DNA of 64,000 bases, from contig NW_024881313.1 in assembly GCF_018691265.1 (NCBI RefSeq), positions 38,247,518 through 38,311,517 of the forward strand, given 5' to 3'. This DNA is from Tyto alba (taxonomy: Eukaryota; Chordata; Aves; Strigiformes; Tytonidae). This document shows, piece after piece, positions 28,601 to 39,800 of the stretch; the stretch's first letter is position 1, and each line of letters opens with the position of its first letter. Both the position numbers and the translations under genes were made by a program. The notes beneath the pieces were generated by a model. That model was not told the origin of the DNA. It made no database searches and was given only the letters and a program-made list of their open reading frames with translations.

Positions 28601-31600
28601 TGCAACTAACTCTTTCTTAAACTTTTTGTAACTTGTGCATTGCTTTCTAAATAAACTATATTATTTTTTTTTACCATAAATGGTCTTTGCTTATCTGTGT
28701 ATTCTATTTTAAAGCAAAGGTATGAATTAAGCGTTACAACCTAAAATATATTTTTCAGAGGATAAACGAGAGGGAATCCTACTTACTAAAATTACAGTTT
28801 TTCCTTAGCCTTTCTTTATATTAGGTTGGCACAAGTTAATGTTCAACTTCCACTACAAACTTGCTGTGTATTAATTTAAAAATTTTTTGGCTTTGCAATG
28901 ATACGACTTCTTAGATGGTGGAAGATGTGTGTGGCAGTTCTTACAGCTTATTTCATAGCAACTAAAAGAATTCTTTTACAGCTATCTTCGCTAGACAGTA
29001 TTTGTATCATTTTATTGGTATAGGTTTAGAAGGGACACAATTATATGACACTTTTTATTGTACTTTAATGCATCTCATTATGAAAAAAGTTCAGAGCTCC
29101 TCTGAAGCAGTACATGAGTGTATTTATACGTGTATAAAATTGTATATTTTGTGCTGTATATATGCACACTGCACACACATGCACGTGTACACAACGTAAA
29201 TTTAAAATATCTGTTTTAAGCTTTGGAGAAGAAGAAGAAAGTATGTTCTGACTCAGAAGCTTCAGACTCCTCCTCTAGTGCATCAAGCTCATCAGAAACT
29301 TCATCTGAAAGTGAAGCCGAAAATGAAAGAAGCAGAAGAAGAAAGCGGAAAAGAAGAGGTAAAACCAAGCAATCAAGAAAACGAAGAAAGGAAGAGAGGA
29401 AGAAAGAGGATCCAAGGTGCAAGAGAACCTCAAGCCAAAGACGGTGACTAGTCTCTTAAATTAAAGAATTTCAGAGAAATTTGAGAAATTCAATTTTTTT
29501 GTCCATGAAGTACTCAATCAATTAATATGAAAATGCTTTTATTTAAGTTTGGATTTTGATGCTTGATTTTATAAGCAAATGAAACCAACCAACCAAATAA
29601 GAAAAACCCTAAAGCTGAGCTTGTTGTGTAGATTTTTTCCATGAAAGACTTTAAGATCTTTGTAGATAGAAGCTAGAGCAACTTGGAAATGTGTAAGTCT
29701 CATCATGTTAAAGTATTTGGTACTGGGTATACCTGTGTTAAAATGGAGTTTTAGTCAAATCATAGATCTTTGATAAATACTTGATTGTACTTTTGAAATA
29801 CTTCACGAGAAACGGCAAATTAAAAGCAAAATTATTTGCTGTAAAGCAAGAACTGAACCTTCTTTCCAATAATAAAGCACCATCCTTCTTTTAACCTAAA
29901 ATGGGTTGTTAATGAAAGATGGTTGGGTTGTTAAGCCATCTTCAAGTTCGATACGTCATGTGGGATTGTTTTGGAATTTGCTTTGGAAAGCGATGTTTAT
30001 TAGTTGAGAGTTAATTTTGATTTATCAACTGTTTTTTCCCCATAGCAGCCTTTCGGACAAGAGCGATATAACAGAAAAAGCAGTCGATGTTAGCACAAAG
30101 AGAGACAAACCTGTGGTACGTCCTGAAGAAATTCCCCCAGTGCCTGAAAACAGATTTTTGCTAAGAAGAGATGTGCCTGTTGTCAATGTAGAGCCTGAAC
30201 CGTAAGGAACACTGAGCTTTCTTATTATGCTGACTTGATGGAAACTATGCCTAAAATTTTTCTGCTTACTACTAGTAATACCAAATGATGGCTATAATGT
30301 CAGAATTTCTAAATGAGGCAATTTAATTGTCCCTTCTACAGTTTTCTGTGCAATATTCCTTACAACCTGTGTCAGGGTTTTTCAGTGAGATCTAATGAAT
30401 TAGTTTCATTGGTCCTTAAGGATCATGCACATTATGATCTTAAACTCAATTACAGATGATGGAAAAAAAAGAATTCCAGAAGAAATTTTGCAATGTAAAG
30501 CACAGCAGTATTTGATTGCAAGGGAAACATGGGATTAGGAGAGGTGGTTTTTCATCTTTCGTAGACCAAAGAAGAAACTTTGGTTCAAAAATCAGTCAAC
30601 TGGAATTTTATGACCCATCTGTAATTTTTTTTGAGAATAGGAGAAAATACTCCTTTCTATAAAAAGGAAGTAACGAGTTCACAAGTTACTTTCAGTTTGT
30701 GTTTTGCACCTCTACTAAATTGCAGTTAGGTTCTTTTTCTATCTAGTTTCTTTGCTTTTGGACTCAGATGAGCTAATACATTACATTGCCAGATGTCTCT
30801 AAAATGAGTTTGGTGTTTTTTTTTTTTTTCCTTTCTTTCAGTTAATGGTATAGTCTCATGTAAGCCTTTTCTTGAAGCATTACTCATGTTTTCAAAGCCT
30901 TAGTAACCGCTGCTCCTTGATATTGCACAAACTATAAGGAGAAGTGCTGAATTACCTCTTGTTGCTTAAGAAAGAAGCAAGGCTTTAGAACCCGTGGGTC
31001 ATCGTGAATTGCCATTCCCAGCGCCAAGACACTGTTGTGTAACTGCTGAGATCCTGAAACTCTTCTTTCCGTATTGTCTTGGTGCTGTGTGCACCAGACA
31101 CAAGTTAACCTCTTTAGAAAAGCCACCTCCCACTTCTGGCAGAGTACTTTGCAAGTTCATTGTTAGGGTTTATTTACATGTAGAGAGGTCAGGCTACATG
31201 TTTGGTTGAAAACACGCGTATGTTGATTTGCCTTTCATTGCAGAACTGTGCATGTCTTGCTTTATTTCTTGGAGAATTCACTGAATTCATTTATTTTGAG
31301 ATGTCAGAACTAAGAATAAGTTCAATATTTTGGATGATTAACTTAAATTTGGTTTAAGTTAATTTTTTGGGTTTTTTCCATGTAAGCTCATATTTTATTA
31401 ATATATGTAGGAAGCTGCTTGACTCTACGCCGGTTCTGACGGACCAGAAACCATCAGTCTCTAAATCTGGACGAAAAATTAAAGGAAGAGGCACAATAGT
31501 ATGTGGCAATTTTTTTTTATTATATTTCTTTCCTCTCACCCAGAGTATCTTCTCTGACCTTGAGCTTTGAATTTCTTTGGCAGCTTTGTGTGACACACTT

Positions 31601-33831
31601 AACTATTGTTGATACGTTGTAGATTCTAGCTTAGAAGGTTGAAATACCCTTGTCAGGTAGTTCTTTTTATAACGCTTTTTTTCCATCCTTCTTGTTATTG
31701 TCTTTTTACTTAAAGATTGTTTGGGAGAACAAATGCTTACACTTCTCAGCTACGAGAAGTCTTCAAATGTAACAATAAAATTATTTCTTTTTAAAGATTG
31801 AAATTAATTCAGCCAGATTTGTCCCACACGAACCACAAGATCTAAAGTGATGAGAAGTGATGAGAGCTTTTATACTTCTCCACTCATTGGATTTCCTTGT
31901 TGTTTCTCTTAAGCGTTAGGACTGTAATGTGTAGCAGTAGACAAAACTGTTCTACGCTGTCCGAAGTGTATACAGCCCTTTCTGATGTGTATTGCTTGTC
32001 CCCCTGAGTTCTGGTATCTGCATCTTCTGATGGCTGTGCATACATTGCTGAGAAACAACAGTGTTTTGTTGGCAACTTTGGCAGAATCACATTTCTTGTT
32101 CTCTGTTTTGACATTTTAAATCAACCTTTTGTTTCCTTTTTCTTTAGCTACTTAATGTAGTTTGTCAAATTTCATCAGCTGTCCTGGCTGAGATCAAGTT
32201 TGTGTAATTTCATAGATGACACCACATGGGCAAGAAGTTACTATGTTGCAGTACTGGTAGTGAAGCATTTTTACAAATGGGCAGACTCAATCCTTTCTTT
32301 TTTTATTACCTTTCAGTCAAGACTGCCACTGTTTATGCAGATTTCATTTCTACTTCAAATCTTTGTTGTATCCTGAAGACTTTGGCTTTTGCCTCAGTTC
32401 TGCTGTACTCAAGCAAAGGTTTTCTTGTCTTCTCTAATTACCCACAACACAGGTCTCAAAACACTGCACAGCTATACTGTTGCTTTTCAGTCAGTAGAAG
32501 AGGGAGAAAGTAAGAAAAGCTTTTGTAATTGTGCACTTGATTCTGGTGTAATTGTAGCATACTATGACTAAGCATATTCTTCCCCTTTAGAATTATTTAG
32601 CAGGTGACATTTAGGTAACCATAAACCAAACAAAGGCTTGGTGCAAAATTTTTTTTTCAAGTGGAAGTCCTCAGGAAAAAAAAAAGTTTATATATGGAGA
32701 TCAAGATCTGTGTAGTTGAAGACACTTTTCATTAGCATCGTCTTAACTGAGGCTCCTCTGAGCATGATTTTCTTATGTGATAGCCATTGGATTTGAGAAA
32801 TATTTTTCTATTGATCCCCATGATACAGCCATTTTAACCCACAAATTTAATGGCTTAGATGGCTAGCATGGACCAAGGTATTGGAGTGTTTGAGCCTCCC
32901 CTGAGAACCAACCCTTATTTGCCAGCCTTGACATTAAAACTGATAGCTGTCTTTGCTGCATCTGGCAGTTTTCATTTGTATTTGACACTTGTGTTAGCCA
33001 CTAAAGGAAGCCTTTTAAATGGAATGTTTTGAAACATTTATGTAAATAAATAAAAAAAAAAAATCTTAAAATAACTTAAAACTGCGTGGAATTGGCGTTT
33101 GCCAGGGATTTGTGTGTCTGTCTTGTTTTTCGTAATTTCAGCACTTTCTTGGCAAAATTAAGAATGAAGACCAGTTAATATTGGAAATAGTTTAGGGCTA
33201 GAAATTAATTGGAGAAACGCATTTTTCTGCCATCTCTAATAGTCTGATTAGCAACAGTTTTCTATCAAAGTGATGTTTTTCAAAATACTTGCTTAGTTTC
33301 AAATCCTCTTTGGTTCTGAGAGACTCCTCGGTATAATCCGAGAGGACTAGGGAGGTCCATGAAACCTTTGCAACCTATCATATGCCATTCATCTGTAAAA
33401 GCTTTATTTTTTTTAAGTTGTCATTGCTTCAGCTCAAAGGATGGGGAAGCTCCAAATCTTTATGGCAGGTTATCTGTATTTTTTTTAGATATAAATAGGA
33501 TGTTTTAAAGACTTCTGCCTGTAATTAAGTGAATAAACCAATACACGGATCTTTGTGGTTTTATTCCGGGGGGCAATTTTTTGTTTTCACATATTGCTTG
33601 TTTTTATAAGTGGCTCCAAATAATTGAGTAAAATCCAGATGTTTTTCTTTGAGTCAAGGAGCATCGAATTTCCTCACAGAATTTACCTAAGTGTGTATCC
33701 AGCTGGGTAATGGAAAATAATGAGTTAGCAATATTAAAGTTTTTTCTCTACTGCACAAATAGCTCTTATTGCCTACTTAAATGCTGTGCCTGAGCATAAT
33801 TTTTTAAGTGTGAAGCTTCATTACACTTCTG

Positions 33832-33867
<36 letters not shown>

Positions 33868-36800
33868 TGAAAGGTGTCTTAAACTGTATTCCTATTTCTG
33901 AAGAGTTTACTTTTTAAATAGGGCTTGTCTTTACTCATACAAGCAGTTAAGTGTCTGCTAACTGAAGTGAAACATCTGTGCTTGAGTATGGTGGAAAAAA
34001 AAAAAGTTGGTTATCTGCAATAATTGTATTATTCCAAAAGGTGTTACCTAAAGGGAATCTATGACTTCTTCCTTGATTTTTCCTTTTATATTTTGAGAAA
34101 ATGGGTTAGCTGCTGGCCCCTCTCAAGCTTTGTGAAACGCTGTCAGAGTAAGAAAAGTCACAGCTATGTAATCCAGTCTCATATGGGGATAGATGCATAC
34201 CAAAAGTGGGTATTTTTGGCACAGAATCTAGAATTTCTGTTTTCTTCATGGACTTTGCATGGATAATGTTATCTGACTTGCGTTACAAAGATGCATGCAA
34301 AATCTGTGTAACAGGCACCATAGCTTTTCTATATTATTCAGGCTCTTTTAAAGAAAAATACATTATGCAGCTACCTTTCTTTGTTTTCACAGCGATATCA
34401 CACCCCGCCTCGATCACGATCGTGTTCTGAATCTGATGATGATGAGAGCAGTGAGACCCCTCCTCACTGGAAAGAGGAAATGCAGAGATTACGAACGTAC
34501 AGACCACCTAGTGGAGAAAAGTGGAGTAAAGGCGATAAGTAAGATCCAAACTACAGATTTAAATGTCTTTGTTTTTTTACACAAGCTTGAATTGATTGTG
34601 AGGATGTATCATGTCATTCATGCTTGAATCAAAAAAGTAAATATTTTTGTGATTAACATATTGTATTTAAATTCCAAAAAGAGAAGTGGAAAACTTTCTT
34701 TTCTACTCTGCTGTTGTGACACCAGATAAACACGCTCAAAGGTGTCAGAAGGTCAGAAGAGTGGTTTCTGATGGTGCCATCTTGGATGCTTATTTAAGAA
34801 GTAACTAACAGACCTGTTCAGTTTCCTGTTGCTTTCCATAGAGCTGGTCATGTCAGATTTCCTTTAGCTTTTGACTTGGTTACATGGTTTCTTCAGATAC
34901 CAAATAAGACAACTGAATCCTATATTGGTTTAGTTACGTGTTCTTTCTGCAGTTGCAGCCTGTGATGGAAGCCAGCTCTCCAGAATTTCTGATGACTTGG
35001 TACTAAACATGAGCTTCTATCAAATTATGATAGAGAAACCTCAAAAGGAAAACTTAAGGATATTTTATATGTAATAATTATTGAATAGCTGTGAATGTTT
35101 CTGATAGTATTCTTTTAGCTGGTAGACTGCAATACAGCAATAAACTGAACACAGTATATAAAAGGAACTAAATAAGGTTATGTTTTAAAATTTGTATCTA
35201 AACATGGCTTAAAAATCCTATATTTGTAGAGGTCAAAGTCCTGTGGACTAGGGTAGTTAAAACATTAAATCTCTTTACACAGGTTCTACAATATGCAAAA
35301 TTTGCAGATGTTGGCTGATTCATTTCTTACAGAAGTAGCTCTCTTGATAGTGATATAATTCTGTATCTTAAGAGTGTAACAAGCTCATTTAAAACACAGT
35401 TGTCTGGTAGTAAAGGGTGTGGGGGGGGTGTGAATTTTTTAAAAATTTAATTGCATTGAAGGTGGGGAAAGGAAAATACTTAGTTTATCTGAAGTTTTTA
35501 AAGTATTTTTATTAAGTGTGGGGCTTGTTTGTTTTCTAGGTTGAGTGACCCATGTACAAGCAGATGGGATGAAAAAAACGCATCCCGGAGATCGAGATCT
35601 TGGTCACGTAACGGTTATTCAGATCTAAGTACTGTGAGATATTCTAGCCATCACAAAAAGCACAGGAAAGAGAAAAAGAAGGTGAAACATAAAAAGAAAT
35701 CTAAAAAGCAGAAGCATTTCAAGAAGCACAAGCAAACGAAAAAAAAGAAAGCATCAGCCTCTTCAGATGTAGAATCCTCTCATTCCTTCGTCAGGAGGAC
35801 AAAATCATCTTGTGATCGTGAGAGGAAGTCTCGTTCTTCTTCATTATCTTCCAGACGTTCATCCAGAAGAGACTGGTCTAAATCTGATAAGGAAGACCAA
35901 AGCTCATCAACTTTGTCAAGCAGAGGGACTCGTTCGTACTACAGATCCAGATCCAGGTCTAAATCAAGATCTTATTCCCGAAGAAGTTCTAGATCAAGAT
36001 CAGCCTCTAAATCATCACGTTCTCGAAGCAGGTCAAGGTCAAGTTCTAACCCTAGGCATCAAAAGACGGTTTCCAATTCTCCCCGAAATATTTCAACACG
36101 ATTAAATGAAAATAAGTTGAACAAGACTTCTGAGCCTGTAAGAGCCGTTATACTCCCAAGCGATAAAATTGTCATACCACCAGTTGTCCCAGAAAACCTC
36201 CCTGTTATACCCTTAAGTGATAGCCCACCACCTTCAAGGTGGAAACCTGGGCAGAAACCATGGAAGCCATCTTATGAACGCATTCAGGAAATGAAAGCTA
36301 AAACAACCCATTTAATACCCCCACAAATGAATTTCAATTTAGTAGTCATTAAAGAGGCTAACACTTCTTCCACCTATCATAAGCGACAAAGGAGCTCAGA
36401 TAGCGATCGAAGCGGTTATTCCAAATATCGTAGTGACAGAAGCTCCGATAGTTGGCTGAGATCAAGAAGCAGATCCTCTCAAAGTAGGTCATACTCAAGA
36501 TCTTACACGAGATCTAGGAGTCCGTCTAGCTCTAGGACAAAATCTCGTTCTTCTGGCAGATCACCATCACTGAGTAAATACCACAGTGACAGGTCAGGTT
36601 ATAGTGAGTCAACATCTTATTATTCCCTCAGTGATGATGATAGACACAGAAACAAAAGAAAATCTGCATCCAGTGATCAAAATGCTCAGTCTCTTAAATT
36701 GAGGCAAGAAACGAGCTCTGAAAGTACTCTCCCTTATAAGTGTACAAAAGACTATGATGAGTCTTCTCAAGGATTGAAAGAGAGTGACAGTTTATCATCT

Positions 36801-39800
36801 TCAGACTTCTCTACTGACAGCGAGCGTTCTGCCAAAATAAAAGTAGCCCAAGAAAAAGAAGGCCGTTTTCAATTAGAAGGAGATACTCAGAAACAGGATA
36901 AAAATAGTTTAAGTTCTGAGAGAGGGGGGGAGAAATCCAAATGTGAACAGGATTCTGATCGTGCTAAAAAGAAAGCAGCTAAAGAGAAATCCTCTGAGCA
37001 GCCTAGAGGTGGTGCAAAAACTAAACGAAAATCCTATTCGGGTAGTAAATGGGACTCTGAATCAAACTCTGAAAGAGGAGAAGCAAGGCATAATAGAGGA
37101 GATTCCAGACCCTCCTCTAGTAAAGAAGAAGGAGAGGCCACATCGGGATCTGATACAGAGATTAGTGTTACCAAAAGGATAAAAAAACAATCAAATTCTT
37201 CAGAAGGCTTTCTGGATTCTGATTGTACATGGAAGACAAGCAAACCGTTGTCGTCTTCGGAATCTGAGAGTTCTTGTTCTAGCTCAACAAACGTTAGAGG
37301 AAAGTCAAAAAAACACAAACATGGATCAAAAAAAACTCCTAAAAAATCACATTCCAAAAAATCAAAAGAAAAGTCAAAAGGGAAAAAGGAGAAGAAGCAC
37401 AAAGTTCAGAAAAGAAAAGAAATGTTTCATTGGCAGCCCCCCCTGGAGTTTGGCGAAGAAGATGACGATGAGATAAATGAAAAGCCAGTCACCAAGGATG
37501 ATAAAAAAGAAAAGCAGCTTACCAGGGATGTAAAGGATAAAAAACAAGTTTATGAAAAGGATGAAATAGTCAAAGATAAAATGGGAGTTGGTGAAAAGTC
37601 TTCTACAGGTGAAAACCTTCCAGGTAACAACACTACGTGTAATGCCTCACCAGATCCCAGTAACCTTAACAAAGATTGCATTGAGACAGATGCTTCAACC
37701 AGTATTTTAAACTCAGGAATGAATGTGACTGTTTCCAAGAATGAGATTAAACAAGATGAAGAAAGTAACCAGAATGGATTAGAAGATGTTATTCAGACAG
37801 ATGACAACATGGAGATTTGTACTCCAGATCGTAACTCACCAGGGAAGGTTGATGTGGAAGTTTTGTCTCCTGTCATTCTCACTACTAAACCTCAGGCTTT
37901 AAGTGCTAGTATAAACAAAGATTTACAGGTTGAGACCCCTGAACAAGATGCTGTCAAACTAGGAAACAATATTATAGACTTCATTAGTATTAAAGAAGAA
38001 AAAGAAATGGGAAGGCAAGAAAATAACTCTGTCCCTGTATCCGGTGCTAAAGACTGTAGTTTAAAAAGTGAAATTACTGAAAATACACAAAGCAATATAA
38101 TAGATAATAAGTGGAAGCCTTTGCAAGGTGTTGGTAACTTACAACCAGCAACAATTAACACTGCCGCAGAAGTTAAGAACGTAGCTTCAGCCCCAGAGCC
38201 TAAACCAGCAGGTTTAAGAATTGAAATAAAGGCTAAAAATAAAGTAAGGCCTGGCTCTCTGTTTGACGAAGTTAGAAAAACAGCACGGCTAAATCGAAGG
38301 CCAAGGAACCAAGAAAGTTCCAGTGAGGAGGAGTCTCCAAGTAGAGATGACAATAGCCCCTCCAGGAGTCTCAGTAGGTCACGAAGTAAATCTGAATCTA
38401 AATCCAGACGCAGAACAAGGTCCATATCCTACAGCCACTCAAGAAGTCGATCCCGAAGTTCGACATATTCATATCGGTAAGAACTTTGTGCGATTCCCAC
38501 AGCCTACTGTGTTAACTTGAAAGTTCTGATATTTTTAAGGCATGTTTTTCAACTTGTGTTTTCCTTTTAAACAGCCCGGTATCATTTGATGAGTATGGAA
38601 TAAATCTTTAGCTTAAAAGATAAAGCTTTATAATGCTTTGGCTTCCTGTTTTCTGCTGCTCTTCAGTTACGTCCTGTTACGTGGTTTTCAAAGTTGTTCA
38701 TCAATTGTAGGTCAAGAAGCTATACAAGAAGCCGAAGCAGAGGTTGGTATAGTAGAGATTGGTCAAGAAGTCGAAGTAGTTCTTACCACAGTTACAAGAG
38801 TCGTAGGTGAGTTCCTCTGATTGGAGATAGTGCTGGGGGGGGTATTACAAAACCAGTCAATGAGGCGCAGCGGTCCGATGCGTGAGTCGCTGAGCCAGGT
38901 GGAAATGTGCTTCTCTAGGCATACTGCAGTCTGAAGTATTCGACTTGAAACGTGCAAGTTAGATCTCCAAATGTCCTGTTTCTGAAAAATAATTTTGTTT
39001 AATGTTTGGTAGTGTGGATAAGGAATTCTGAGCAAATGATGTTCCTCTCCTTTTGTTCCCCTCTCCCCCTGTTCTCTGCAGCACTTGTTTCTGATTAAAG
39101 TGCCTCTGTGTTTTTGTTTTTGTCAGTTGGACCTATAGTAGAAGTAGATCCAGAAGTAGTTCCTATGGTCATCACAGTCGATCCAGGTACGGTTTATATT
39201 ATATACAAACTCTGCAATAAATGTACTTATGAGAAAAATATCTTAGTACAAGAATATCTCCTTTATCTACGGTACTTAAAAATATACTATTGTGATAGCG
39301 ACTTCAATCAAAGCAAAATCAACATAAGACACTTTTAAAAGCTGAAAATAACCAAATCATTCTGGCATTACAGTTGCAGATGATGATGTGAGCTTAGTTA
39401 TACTGAACACATTTCCCTTTATTGTTAAAATTGAGTTATAAACTGAGTCACTTCGTTACTTGCTTTCAGGAGTATTAGCAAACAAAATTTTTACTGCATC
39501 TACAAATAGTATAGAATGTCAGGCTCATATAAGCTGGGGTGAGTTGGCTGGGAGAGGGAATTGCTGCTCGGGCATCAATCAGTGAGTGGTGAGCAATTAC
39601 ATTGTGCATCACTTGCCTTTTCTTGGGTTTTGTTTCTTTTTCTCATTCGTATCACATTCCTTTTCATTACAGTTATTATTTTATTCTTGTTGGGTTTATT
39701 ATTATTTTTTATTTTAGGTATTAAACTGTTCTTTCCTCAACCCATAAGTTTTAATCCCTTTTTTTTTTTCCTTCCTGATTCTCCTCCCCATCAAACTGGG

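Noticed and set aside
33326..33352. Small hairpin CTCGG-tataat-CCGAG in intron 11
   Set aside because: Only five perfect base pairs with a bulge beyond; not long enough for a microRNA precursor and not unusual for random sequence.
37892..38425. 177-codon minus-strand frame opposite the giant NKTR exon
   Set aside because: Mirror of RS and acidic codons on the coding strand; Leu/Ser/Asp-rich shadow with no independent evidence.
39376..39440. Possible C/D snoRNA in intron 15 (gatgatga start, ctga end)
   Set aside because: No terminal stem, no clear C'/D' pair and the spacing is short; the motifs are common by chance.
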